From: Macrocystis pyrifera
Lineage: Eukaryota; Sar; Phaeophyceae; Laminariales; Laminariaceae
NCBI GenBank assembly: GCA_031763025.1
Contig: JASSKH010000006.1
Span: 5,763,691 to 5,827,690 of the forward strand
DNA: 64,000 bases
Direction of reading: 5' to 3'
Numbering within the stretch: position 1 is the first letter of the stretch; each line of letters begins with the position of its first letter. The translations under genes and the position numbers were made by a program. The notes below the pieces were generated by a model, which worked only from the letters and a program-made list of their open reading frames with translations, did no database searches and was not told the origin of the DNA. Below, piece by piece: positions 1-12,500 of the stretch.

Positions 1-480
1 AGCCTCCGAAGTCAACACGACCGTTACAATGGCAGCCGAATCGCCGAAGCTACTCTGTAGAATTACTAAAAAAAGTTGTATATTTAGACAGTAAATCACG
101 ATTCAAACAAGTAATTAAATGACGGTAAACGCCGCAACGAAACGTGACACGGGAGAACCCTATGATCTCTTAATGCAAAAGGCAACAGTTCAATACACAA
201 TTCCAGTAACCTACCCTAAGATATCAATGCAGCGCCATACACGCTATTGACGTTGCACTCCTTACTAGTAACTGGTGGTAATGAGGAGAGACCTCAGTAA
301 TGTGTGCAGCAGCCATATCTGCGATGCGTCATGCATGCCGAATACAGGTTATTCTGTACTGTGCTGAACCAACACGAACGAACATTAACGTACGCGCTCG
401 TATGTATCCGTGACCACGTCGTGACCTTACGGTAAATATTTTTTATTAAACAAAACATCGTCAGCAACAGCAGCAGAAGG
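1..480. other. No gene recognised at the left edge
   Basis: No recognisable domain on either strand. The only notable composition is a short AGC/AGA-rich run at 461-497 just before the tandem repeat. Confidence 0.5.
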
Positions 481-1745
481 AGAAGAAGCAACAGTTGGCA
501 CACGAGGCCAGGGTCAGCGTCGCTATACGCCCGGCTTCTCGGTCTAAATCGGTTGTGTTGTGTGTTTCCTGGTTCACACCTCGAAATTCGTTTTTTGAAA
601 ACACGTATTTGCCAATTTTTGTTTCGAAAATTTAGATTATCCTAACTAAAAATCAATAGCTAGTTTTTCGCAAAGCTTTTTATTGGATGTTTCCCTAGCC
701 CTTCGTTGGCATCAACTTTATGAAAATCTGCATTCGCCGCCAATTTCGTAAGCTTTTAGCAAGACTTGACAATCCAATATTTTAAAAAAGCATGCCAATT
801 TGACAAGTTTACAATATTTGAACACGAACAATCTGCGCCTGATATGTTTTATATCAGAAAGAGCTTGTCGTAGCAGGTGCCACCACTACCTCTGACGTAC
901 GACATTTTCAGCAGAGCGTTTCCAGCAACAAAACAGCAGCATCAACAGTGGTAGTAGGACACACGAGGCCCGGGTCAGCATCGCTGTACGCTCGGCTTGT
1001 CAGTCTAACCCGTTGAACCCTTTGTACACGTACTCGATTTTGTGGTGTGTTTTCTGGTTCCGAACTCGACATTCCGCACAGAAAGAAGACGACAAATATG
1101 CACCTTACCTTGTGTGTCCAACAGAGAGAGATTCTCGTAGCAGGTGCCACCACTACTACTGATATGTGCGACATCTACAGCAGAGCTTCTCCATCAGCAA
1201 TCAGCAGCCGTAATGGTAGTACACACGAGGCTAGGGTCAGCGTCGCTGTACCCTCGGTTTGTGTAGGATTACCCTTGAACCCGTTGTGTACACGTACTCG
1301 ATTTTTTGGTGATGGGTTCCCTGGTGCCGAACTCGAAATTCGGCACAAAAACAAGACGAAAAATCTGCGCCTGACATTGTTTGTCCAACAGAGATTCTCG
1401 TGGCAGGTGCCACCACTACTACTGATGATATGTAGGACATCTACAGCAGAGCTTCTCCATCAGCAATCAGCAGCCGTAGTGGTAGGACACACGAGGCTAT
1501 AATCAGCGTCGCTGTACCCTCGGTTTGTGTCGGATTACCCTTGCACCTGCTGTGTACACGTACTCGGTTTTGTGGTGTGTTCCCTGGTTCCGCACTCATG
1601 GCATGAAGACCAACTATCCACAAACTGGCATGTGTCCAACAGAGAGAGATTCTCGTAGCAGGTGCCACCACTACTACTGTTGTACAACGTCTACAGCAGG
1701 TCTTCTCCTTCTTCTCCGTCCCCTCACCAGTAGGAGGGTGGGCCT
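480..1745. repeat. ~260-bp tandem repeat, four copies plus a partial one
   Basis: The phrase TCGTRGCAGGTGCCACCACT recurs near 868, 1134, 1398 and 1653. Around it are shared blocks (CACACGAGGC..GGGTCAGC.TCGCTGTAC, TGTACACGTACTCGATTTT, GTCCAACAGAGA). A partial unit lies at ~495-590. Several overlapping ORFs on both strands of this segment are consequences of the repetition, not evidence of genes. Confidence 0.85.
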
Positions 1746-3690
1746 GACTACACCACCTGCAGCATGTCTTGGGGACATGGACCAAATGTTGCCGTGGACA
1801 AGCACAGTCTGCCTACGAGTACTCGTAGAGGTGGGATTTGTTGGGGAGAACTAAAAAAAAAAAAACAAAAGCCGTCATGATAATTTACCGTTGTCGATCG
1901 AGTTTGTTTAATAAAGGCCCAGCCATGTGCCTACACACGTTGCTGCACCTACCTCGATCAACTGTTAACGACTTACCACCGCACCAGCAAGAGCATGTTT
2001 CGTTTATGTGTGCTTGGACAGGGGCCCGCCGGGACTGGAGGGTGTGCTGTGTGCGTTGAGCGCGGACGACAAACCCGGCCGAACCAGATTACATGTTGAC
2101 TGACACAGAGAAACTCAAAAGAAGGCACCCTACCCTCGTATACGACTCGTTATGAAGAGGCTTTTTTTTTGTCCCTTGGAAAACCAAAAAAGAAAGCGCT
2201 CACCAGCCTCATTACGAATATCCCACGAAGCCACCCCCGCTCAGCGAGCACCGCCTGCCACCAACAAACACCAAAGCCATGTGAATGGTTCGAGAGTCAG
2301 ACGCAGAATCACGAAAAACCTACAGTAGAACGGTCTACGTGTCAGGGACTAAAACCAGTACGAAGACCCCGTTGACCTCAAGCTATCCCCCATCTGCAAG
2401 TTGATAGGTGTCGTGATGCCTGCTCCACAACAAACAACAACAAACGAAGACGCTACAATCGCAGGCAATAACACCACACGAAGGCACTATCAGATTCAAC
2501 AACAATGACAAAAACAATGAAGAGCTTTGTAGTAGCGTTTCGAGCTCTGGGTCGAAATTGCGTTTTTGTCCAGCTAGCCGAGGTCCTTTTTTCGTTGGAC
2601 GATTGGGAGACCAATGCGTGTATAGTACGTACAACTCGATATTAGCCGATGAGCAAAGGCGATGTTCAGCATTTGTCGCGACTGAACAAAAACAAACGTC
2701 CATTAGAGTAGATGAGGGCAAAATGGGACAGGGGGGCGAGGGATGGTGTGCTTGACTCCTCTTGCGCTCACAAAAATAACTTCCATGCACCGAATCATTG
2801 TGGGCAGTGAGGAAGTACCCGCTATGTAACGCCGCATAGTAGTTACTGAAGGGAAGGAACTGGAGAAAGCCGGTGTATGCGTAGTGAAGCGAGCTGTGAA
2901 AACTAGTGTCTGAACCTAGGATAAAAATGCATGCGTTGCCAACGATCCGCAGTCTAAATTCATAGAACGTTTAAATGTTATTGACAAAATGGACATGCAT
3001 GCAGAATACCTATTCAATGCACCGCTGTGTGGTGGTGAAATAAACGTAGACTTCGTGGGCATGTACGGTTCGAAGGCTTCTGATGCTTCTCGGGTCAAAG
3101 ACGATTGTTACAACTTTACTGTCGACGATGAAGAATAAGATATCCTGATGGGGATTTTGTGGTTGGCTGCGGTGAAGGTAGACATTCCTACTAGGCGCAC
3201 GCAATAAACTGAGGGGTTTGCGTGCTATTAAAGAGCCCCAAGCGGAGTTGCATGCGTGATTATGTAGTCGCGTTCTTCTCCGAACAAGGACAGTCGGCGG
3301 AGATCGTTTTAGGTTGCCACCACGCAACAACAAAGCGAGGGCGAGAAGTGTGCAAATGTTTTCTGAAGAATGGGTCAGTCAGCTTGAAGGACATATAAGA
3401 GAACTTAAAAACATTGTCTTGTACAAGCACCGTCAAAGAAGCGGGTCTTGGGGAGAAGAGAACGGGTTAATGCACAACACATTCAAGAACAAGGAAGCTG
3501 CAAATATTATGGTGTGGGACGACGGCCTCGACTGGGATCCCTGACAAAGGTGGTTTCGAAAACCGCTAGCCACCAGGTTGCCGACCCTTGACCTAATCAT
3601 GGTTGACGAGCTCATGGCATACCCCCGTGAAACCCGCTAGACGCCGTCCCGCCTAGATGCGACGGGAATGACACGATCCTGGTGATGGCG
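1746..3690. other. No gene recognised
   Basis: Only short unconvincing ORFs. The open stretch at ~2990-3135 (+), reading YLFNAPLCGGEINVDFVGM, looks protein-like but has no recognised family and no clear splice partners, so it is left uncalled. Confidence 0.4.
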
Positions 3691-4450
3691 AACCGCAAGG
3701 TGATTTGGATGGATCAGTTCCCGGCTGAACCCCTGCGAGTAAAGGAGGCTTCGACACTGCGATGAACGTCGACGATATCGCCATCGCTGTGTAGAGGGGA
3801 AGACGCGTGCCGTAAAAATGAATTCATGCAACGATCAAGGTGCTGTGGAAGATTTAAAACAAAATACGGACTGCGGTAATGACCGTGGCACTTCGCTCTT
3901 GGCGCCCACCGGCAAAATACTGCACGAATGTATCGCGGGCCGACTCAGCGACTGCTGCGAACGAGCAGACATCCTGCCGGAAAGGCGGTGTCCTCAACGC
4001 AAAACGGCCAACAGGATATTTGTAGTGCGACATCTGCACGACTAGTCAAGGAAAGATGGCGCACAGTTGTTTATGTCCTCACATCGACTTCACCAAAGCC
4101 TACGACTCCAAAAGCCGAACGCGCCCGTGGACTATCCTATCTCATGTTGGCGTGACGCAGAGGACCCTAATCGCCTTTGGGCAATTGCACGACGGCAAGC
4201 TAGAATGTGTATGGCTGGACGACGGCGATTGCTCCTTGTTTTCGACGTAGAACTTTATCGAGCGTGTGTACTCACGCCTTCGCTGTTCAACATATAGTAT
4301 GTAGCATCGTGATGCTGACCGTAGCCGATAAAAATATCATTTATGATGTAACCATCTTGGACAGCATGTTGCAACTCCACCCAAGGAAAGAGGAGGGGGA
4401 AACCACAGGCTGGTAAAGTCCACGCAGGGGGGGGGGGGGGGGGGATGCAC
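3690..4450 (+). mobile_element. LINE reverse-transcriptase fragment A
   Basis: Degenerate RT domain of the same non-LTR family as the copies at 13.4-16.5 and 59.9-62.3 kb. Recognisable pieces in changing frames: DQFPAEPLRVK (~3712), GTSLLAPTGKILHECIAGRL (~3885), FVVRHLHD (~4020), IDFTKAYDS (~4085) and RACVLTPSLFNI (~4262). Intact relatives read [31 protein letters not shown], FIDLxKAYDSVD and [11 protein letters not shown]. Multiple frameshifts and stops mean it is dead. An 18-base poly-G (4427-4444) marks the end of recognisable homology. Confidence 0.75.
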
Positions 4451-5365
4451 TGTGGGGGAGGCACACGGAATGCAAGTCCCTCCGATGTGGACCGTTAATT
4501 AATCCACGGAGAACTACATCTATGGTGTACCCCATTGTGCGTTTCATGGACAAAACAATGGCACAACCCTGGCTTTAACGCTAGGACACACCGTTATGTG
4601 TTCCGAAATGAAAGTGTAGCATCGAAAATGGGTCGCCCCGTCGGGTGAGCTATATCGCACACCGTGGTTAACCGTGACGTACCCCGTGCATTATCCGTGA
4701 CTCATCAATGAGTTTGATGCCATGAATCGTTCCATGGTGGGCGTTCGTGGGGTGATCCAAGGTTGACCATGGAAGTGTAACTACCATAACTACGATGGTT
4801 AACCATGAGTTGGGTCATGGACTGGTCTAGTTGGTGTCCAAGTAGTACCAGGTGGATCAGTGCAACGTACTAGGGCCGAACACAAAACAACTTACGGTAC
4901 GAAAGGAATCGACATCAACAGGCACCAACGTAAAAGTTCAAACGAGTCAAAATGAATGACGCAAGAAGGATACTACGTGTTGCAAAGGCACAGCTATGGT
5001 CTGCACGATCGAAGCAGCACAAAACATACAGAAAGGGGCACCGTGAAACGGACAGATAAGACTCTAGGAAAGAACAACAGGAAAATGATTAAAAACGCAT
5101 GACTATTAGAACTCTAAGCAGAGATAACAGCACAGGTAACCGTCTCTGCTTCAGTGTCAAGCCAGGACTCTAGCCTCAGGTTATCCCATCTCCTTCACAT
5201 CACCATGTACAGCGGCGCCAAGTGTTAGACTGAGGCTGTTGCACATCCTACTATGGAAAGAGCGAGCCAAACCCGAAACAGGAGTTGCTCGAATGCCGGG
5301 TGGCAGTAGCACTGGTTCCAAATACTGTGATCGCGGTTCGATGCGTTGCCAACCCATCGGAAATC
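4450..5365. other. No gene recognised
   Basis: No protein or RNA feature seen. The stretch 4660-4850 repeats CCATGGTTAACC-like words (GTGGTTAACCGTG, ATGGTTAACCATG), a minor local palindromic bias. Confidence 0.4.
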
Positions 5366-6130
5366 TCATTTTTGCATTCGTCCACAGCGGTTTCGGGACG
5401 CATGCTCCTGCCCTCGCCTACCGCGCCTTGTTGCTACTCTTGGTGTTGCCTGCTGCGTAGCGTGCCCATCTGGTCCCAGTCCTCGTCTGTGCGTCAAGTC
5501 GCTATGAAACGCAATCAACCGGTTGAACGACCCCTCGGTACCACTTCGCACCATTCTCAGACACCGTGGGCCACAGCATCGTCTGCACTCAGAACATCAA
5601 AGAACCTCGTCCGTGCATTAATCTAGGGGTCCAACACACCTGGATGGTCAACGGCTAGATATCGGGCCCACTCGTGTTCTAAGCAGCCTGGTCCCGGAAT
5701 CTCTCCACCAGCCTTGGTCCTGAACATCACCGGGCGAGTCAGCCGCTCAGTGTTCGTGCACTTCAAGGAATCGGCATTGAAAAGTTCCCTTTTGCGGATA
5801 GTTGTCTCGACATTGGCTCAATATGCCTTCTTGGCGGCCTTGGCGTACGATATTAGATGAACGGTGTGTTGACGGCGCTGGAAGTCAATGGTCCGTTGAA
5901 GGAACCTGCTGTGTGTTGCTTAGATTTTCGCGAGGTGGTCCTAGCCGAGAGTCCACGTGACGCACTCGTACAGCAGGGTCGCTATCACGTCGTTCTTCAG
6001 CAATGGCCCCTTGGCGTGACTACAGCGGTCGCTAGACAGGGTAGCTTCGGCATGAACCGTTTGAATGTAGTATGCTCAAGTGATCAAGGACAACGGGATC
6101 ATACAGACGTTTTCAGAATCGGTGCATGAG
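5366..6130 (-). mobile_element. LINE 3' fragment B, upstream of the MFS gene
   Basis: On the minus strand this matches the 3' part of the LINE at 57.6-59.2 kb. Shared blocks include AAGTGGTACCGAGG and, on the plus strand, TCTCCACCAGCC..GTCC.GAACATC and TTTTGCGGA.AGTTGTCTCGAC. It is decayed, with no long reading frame left. It ends about 330 bases before the proposed start of the MFS transporter gene. Confidence 0.65.
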
Positions 6131-6457
6131 ACACATCATGTATAAAATAGACTGTTGTATCCTATACTTACCGGTTTATAAATGACACATAATTTAGGAC
6201 GTCAGTGCAACTGAAATATGACTTGTAACGTTCGCTCGTGGACCCCCCCCCCTCCTTCGCGCTCCTTATTCCGCCTGCCATCCGCAAAACGTGCTACATC
6301 TGATACGGCACAATCAATCGCTGGTGCACACGCGAACACCCACGGCCTCACGACCTTGGGCGCCTTCACGAAAATACCACTGCTACTGCTGTGCGCACCG
6401 ATCCGCGCATTTATTCGTCACCGCACAGCTTGGTCAGAGCACTGTCATACCAGCGAT

Positions 6458-6596
6458 ATGGCGGGGTTTCCTTACCTGCCTATGGTGGCGATCATGATGA
6501 CACTGGTCACCGATATGGTCCTTCAGATGAGCGTAGTTTCCTACTCGGGCTTCATGGTGGAGCACCTGGGCGTTGTTGATGACAAGAATAAAGCAG
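6458..6596 (+). CDS. MFS gene exon 1
   Basis: Encodes residues 1-46 plus one base: MAGFPYLPM, then TM1 and [14 protein letters not shown]. This matches the ZIFL segment that ends in FGVTDDETKIG. The donor is CAG|GTGAGA, phase 1. The reading frame is open upstream to 6218 without family similarity, so the ATG at 6458 was chosen. Confidence 0.8.
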
Positions 6597-9500
6597 GTGA
6601 GAGCCTTGATCTGCAAGCCAGATTGTCCCTGTTTGTCTGTGGGCTCTTGGTCGTCATCTGTTTGCGCTTTTTTCATTACTCTTCTTTCACTGTGATATGG
6701 AACCTACTCGAATTGCAGGTACCGCTTCAGTGAAATAGAGGCCGCATCAAGGAGGGTACTCCGTCGACATTTTCCGTTCCTGTATCGAATACAAAACTAG
6801 CGCTGTTGGCAGGTAAAAACAGCACATTATTTACGTTGAGCGTGCTCGTAGCCAACACTACAGCGTAGGTAAACGATCATTTTCAACAACTGTCGTATGG
6901 CGACGATGCTAACCTCTATATACCTAGAGAAAATGGAAATTATATTTCAGTGAGGGTTAGCACCTGCCGTTTCTTGGTGGAGCGCTTTAGTTTACTCGCG
7001 CTTAACGCCAATCCTGGTTTGTTAATGTGTAGCCATCAGCGGCGTTGACGATAATTTCCAGATATCGTGTGACTGGTGACCGAACACAATGTTTTCATCA
7101 GCCTGCTGCTCATTTCTCTTAGATAGTGGTCTGTTAGGATGATGTCCTGCCGCTTGTCCAGTTAGCTCCGTCTTATTTCCAGTCAAGCGACGGCGCTGGT
7201 GCCCTGGTTGGCGCTAGCACGGTGGCTTAATTACTTATCGTGAAACTGAGCGAGAATACATCGGGCGGCAAAAAGAGTTTCGGTACAAAAGGTAGGATAT
7301 TATCGGTTAGTTTAAAGTCACGTGCCCACACAGTACAGTAGCTCCTGGCTTGAGGAGCTCTATTCTCCACCCATAAACAAACCTTGACGATTTTGCTATT
7401 GGTAAAAATAAGAATACATATTGGTGTTCCGTCGATGCTGGGTGCCGTATGTGGATCCCCATCTAAGGAGCGCCACCCTATCTCTACTGCAACACACGTC
7501 CGGAGCTCGTCACCTGAGAACCTACCCAGCATACGTTGGAGTAATTCCAGGTTCCTGGTATGTTATATTGCTGTATTGACTCGGAACTGTGTAGTGAATA
7601 TGTGCAGGAGTACCTGTGAACTTGGATTGGGTATCGAACTAACACCTACAAATGTTGCTTGGTGGAATCGATTGTTGTGTGGGGCATGTAGGTGGAGAGG
7701 CTCAGGTGAGGAACCTACCAGACTTCAGCTGGTACTTCTGACACTTAGAAACACGTCACGTGTTACTCGTCGGAATGGGGGGGTTCGCGGCGTTTGGGCT
7801 GCATCGAACGTGCGCAGTTTGTACTGGTGCATACGGTTCTGGAGTGTACCGTATACAATATGTCCCGCAGATGCTAGGGATGAACATGTCCGTCAATGGG
7901 CTCCCGTCCATACTATCGGTATGTTTCAACGCGGATACAGCCCAAAGGTCCGTAATCACGCAGTACATATTTGTCCCACACTGCTTGGTTCTCCTCCCTC
8001 CACGCCCGCTCCTGATCTTGGACGAAAACCATCCTGAAAGAGGAATCGATCGAAAGGGTTACCGATGTCTCGCTCCAACTTGAACGATACGCGCTTCTTG
8101 GTTTTCCCTTTTTAGGTATTGAATAAACCTTCTAGATCATCGTGAAAACAAAATTACTCGTTGAGAAAGAACTTACGAAAGACAACCGTTTTTTTTTTCC
8201 GTATATGCATGAAAGCATGAGTTTTGGAGTCCCCTGGGTACCCGGCACGAGAGCACATGTACGGCACATGTGTATGATGACAAACAGTTCCAAACGATAT
8301 GTACTGGTACTTATTTCCGCATGAATTTTCCAGGATACTTCGCGGGCGTGCTGTCTACCGCGTTCATGCTTGGCCGACTGTTCTCCTCGCGCTCCTGGGG
8401 TCTGGTATCCGACCGATACGGGTGCCGCTTCGTCATGGCTTTCGGGCTCTGCTCAACCGCGGCACTGTCCGTAGTCTTCGGATTTTCGCCGACGTTCGTG
8501 TGGGCCGTTGGGGTCAGGTGAGATGCATCTGTGGTACTAGATCTTGAGTGTGTTTCACCCCCATAGTCTCAATATTTCGTATGGTCGGTATTTTCGCGCC
8601 GTATAGAGTATTCCATATCTTCCATCCCCTTGATATCCCTCGATAGCGACAAAAAACATCGTTCCGTCTGGTGCTATCAACCACCAACGAGCAGCGTGGC
8701 AGAACCCAGCCGAACGAGGGTAGGACTGCGCTCGGTATGCTCCGTATACTCTCCGTATCGGTTCGTTCGAGCGTGTCATCGCTGGATCAAATTAAATTTG
8801 GACCATGAATTGAACCTCTATCCAGAAAAGTGGGCCGGGCCAGTCGATTAAGAGCCACTACTCTAGTGGCGTAACCTCGCCAGCGCAGCGCATCGCTACG
8901 AGAGCGACCTTTGCCACCGTGGCCGGTACATACTCACCACCTCGCGCTTAAGATGACCGTGTTTCATGCTTCTTATACAGGGAGCCTGTCCCCATTGGTG
9001 TGGTGTCGTCAGTATGATGCTGTCCATGTGTGCTGCGGTACCGGTCTCGGCTTTTTTTTTTAGGCTCTTTATCCCGACAAAATGGATATCTCTCGCAAAA
9101 TGTTTTCCAAGTGCTGTTCAAAAACATGTGTCAAATTAATATGAGGTTGAAAATATTCATGGACTTTAGCAGTTGAAGAACCCCGTCGTCCGTCCGAAAA
9201 CAAAAAGCAAAAGACGGACAAACAAGGGCCACCTCTGAACGAGAGGGGTAGCACGTTTCGTGCAAACGGTGTTCGACTGACGGGGCTACTCGGCGCAGGA
9301 ACTACCCAATGTCGTTACAGCGGTAACACCCAGGGGTACACAAAAAAAAGCAAACGGAGCCACACTCGCCACCATGTCGGAACCGAAAACAATCTACTCG
9401 TACGGGTAGCGTGTTGGGATGTTTTGTCTGAAATAAAGTATAACATGTTTTTTTCAAAGAGGTTTCACTTTATTCCAGTATACCCCCCCTTGTCTGAAAC

Positions 9501-12500
9501 TCAAAAAGAAAAAGCGTGGGGTTTGTCGATTTCCTTATCTTGCGTACATCCATGTAATATTCCATAATATGTAATCGTTGTTAGTTTAAAGTCCAATCTT
9601 GGTATGTAGGATGGATAGGTCTTCACACTATTCATCGGCTTAAGAGGTTACTAAGTACTTTCATTATTTGTTTGCGTGAAGGATCTAGATTGTCAAGTGA
9701 CGATCTTGACAAGAAGAGTCGCGCGCTCCTCTGCAGACGAGCGCTCTGCTGTTAGGAGAATTGTACGAGGCTAGCTAGAGTGGCACCCACGGAGCTGACC
9801 TCGCCATCGCTTCCCACACAGAGGGCATCGTAGGAGTCTGTCGTTTAAGCCGAGAAACGTAGAGTGTTGAGGTGTCATCGGGGGGGGCAAACCAAAAACA
9901 CACTGTTTTTACTGCGTGCGCACGAATTGGTCCGCAATACGGAAGTCATTGCTCAAATTCTAAGAACGAGGATCGAGTAGTGTCGTCACCCTACTGCATG
10001 CTATTTAAATCCATTTATTCTGGGCATCAACACAAGGCCCTGAAACACTCGTCCTGTGCGTAGGTTGGTCTCGAGAGCTAGCTTTGATCCACTTCGAACG
10101 TGTTTAGGGTCTACGCAACGCTTCTCTTGATTCCCTGTGACTCCTCCAGTGGGACCGCCTCGTCGAACAAAAACGTCACGTTGTATAGGTTTGGAGCTGT
10201 GTGGTGATTGTGTCACGCGCAATTGTATGTACGAGCCCGCGCTCGATACCTGCGCATTTATGCCCATAAGGACTGACCGCCATAGAAAATCATGTTGTTT
10301 GTTCCGCCGCCACTGCTGTCTGGACGTCTCAGGTTCGTTCTCGGTCTACTGGTCGGCTCGATGGTGGCGGGCAGAAGCATTGTGTCGGAAGTCTGCGGCA
10401 AGGAGCACGACACCGTAGGCATGGGAGTGATTTCGGGTGAGGTGTACGTTGTTCGGTGGCCTCGGTTTCGTGGTTCTACGTGCTGCATCTCCGTACACAG
10501 GGACAGGCGACGGGCAATTTATTTTCCATCTGAACCAGGCCGTGCGCTGACATAATGACACACTCTTTTGTGATCGTGTCAGAGAAGAGAACGCCCGGAC
10601 GACAAATAAACTACGCGCGTGCAAGGAGCCGAGCCTTGAGAAAGAGAATACTTGTCAGCATAAGACGCGTGCAACGACAGGGGTAGGTACAGTAGCACTT
10701 TCTAGCCAGCCACGTTCTGACGGACGGAGATCGTTAACGAAGAGCTAGGAAACACCTCATCGTTCGGCAGGAGGTCGGGGGGAAGGGACTATATATATCC
10801 CTGGACCGGATAGGCGATGGATACTTTACGTTACAGCTCAGTAGGCAATACCTTTATAATATCTCATGATACAGTTCTACAGGGCAGTAATCCAGGACAT
10901 TGCTAGAGTTGTCACCATTTAGAAGGCACACTTTATTTTCTGCGGAGATCGTTCTCTATTCTTCATGATTGTTCACTATTTACGCCATTGGACTGTTCAG
11001 GCACTCTATCAAAAAAAGTTTGTTCGTGGGTGACGTATGAAGTTCGGCGAGCGTGGAAATCACCTCGAGATCAGAGTCACTCCTCTCGTAGCATGAGTGA
11101 CACAACGAACGCCGGGTTGAAGAATACTTCCAGAACGATACAAAAAACGATACTCGTGCTCGGGAAACCAATGTCAGGACAGTGTTTTTATTGTGTTGCT
11201 CAACACGTGCCCGAACACGAACCGCGTGGTACAGTAGGGGTACAGCATGTGGTGGTCAAACAACATATGGCTGGCGGAGGCTCTTTAAGGGCAATGAAGA
11301 AGTGCCCAATCAGGTGTGCGTCTTCGTCGGAGCCCTATTACGAGGCGTTCTACAAGTTTGCTGGATGCCATTTTGGGTGCAAATTAAAAGACCGCTTCGT
11401 ATTCAGATCATCCTCAAAACGCTCCGTAAATTTACGCGTAGTGTGGCATTCGTTTTACACCTGAGTCATTTGATACGCTTGATCAAAAAAGGTTTGTTGA
11501 GTGTTGCATACTCGTCGGGGAGAGCGAGCTCCCTAGGTCGGTAGCTCCAGAAACACGATGGTGCTACAGCACTTCCTGTGGTGACATGCGCCCTTTCGGT
11601 TTTTTTCCCCGGTATTAGTCTGGTTTTTCCCTTGAACAAATGTATTTTTTTGGGCACGAGACACGAAACATTTTGTGGCGGTGGAGGCTAAGACCCAGCC
11701 ACCGTCCTATGTTCTACCGGTGGTAGTAAGGTTTCAACGTGTAGATTTCGATCGAACACATTTGCGGGGGTAAATCAGACCGTGATACCCTTCCGGACCC
11801 TGTGAATTGATCGTGTCCGGGCCGCCTACAATGCTCGCGTAGATTAAACAGTGCACCAGTCACCTCCTCAAGCTTTGCATGCGATAACTTAGCATATTAT
11901 GATTGATTAAAACACTGATGTCTTTATCAGCAGATATCAGGCATTGGTAGCCCCTCGAGTTCCTGAACGTTCACGCTATCTTTCTTTCCCATTCACCGCA
12001 CATTCCAGCGGGGGACTGAGGCAAAAAGCCGAATAATATCTCAAACTGCGGGGAGGGGATACACCTGACCACAATACTGGAAAAAGACCCCCCCCCCCCC
12101 CCCCCCCCTCCGGCTAATGCCCCACTCCGACCGCGTCCCCGTCGCCATTTTCGCCGCTCTCGCTGTGTTATGGCGACACGGTACGACCACCAGTTGCCTT
12201 TTCGCTTGGACAGGTGCTAGGACCTGGCATCGGGGGTATGCTACAGGATCCGGCGACAAACCACCCTGGCACTTTCTCTGAGTCCGGAATATTCGGGAGG
12301 TGAATGCCGAAGTAGTATAGTGATTGTTTCTATTATTTTTCAACGCACGACACTAGCCAATCTGGTATATCGGTGAGGACGATATGGCGACATTGCCGCT
12401 GTGCGATACCTCCCTGGCTCTTTTGGAACCCGCTGCTAATTCCTATCAAGGGCCCATGTCACGTTGTACAAATAGAGAGGGTATGGGTTTTCGCAAATAC

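Noticed and set aside
7384-8037. 217-codon open frame in MFS intron 1
   Set aside because: No recognisable domain, no splice continuity with exon 1 or 2, and a plausible chance length for this base composition.
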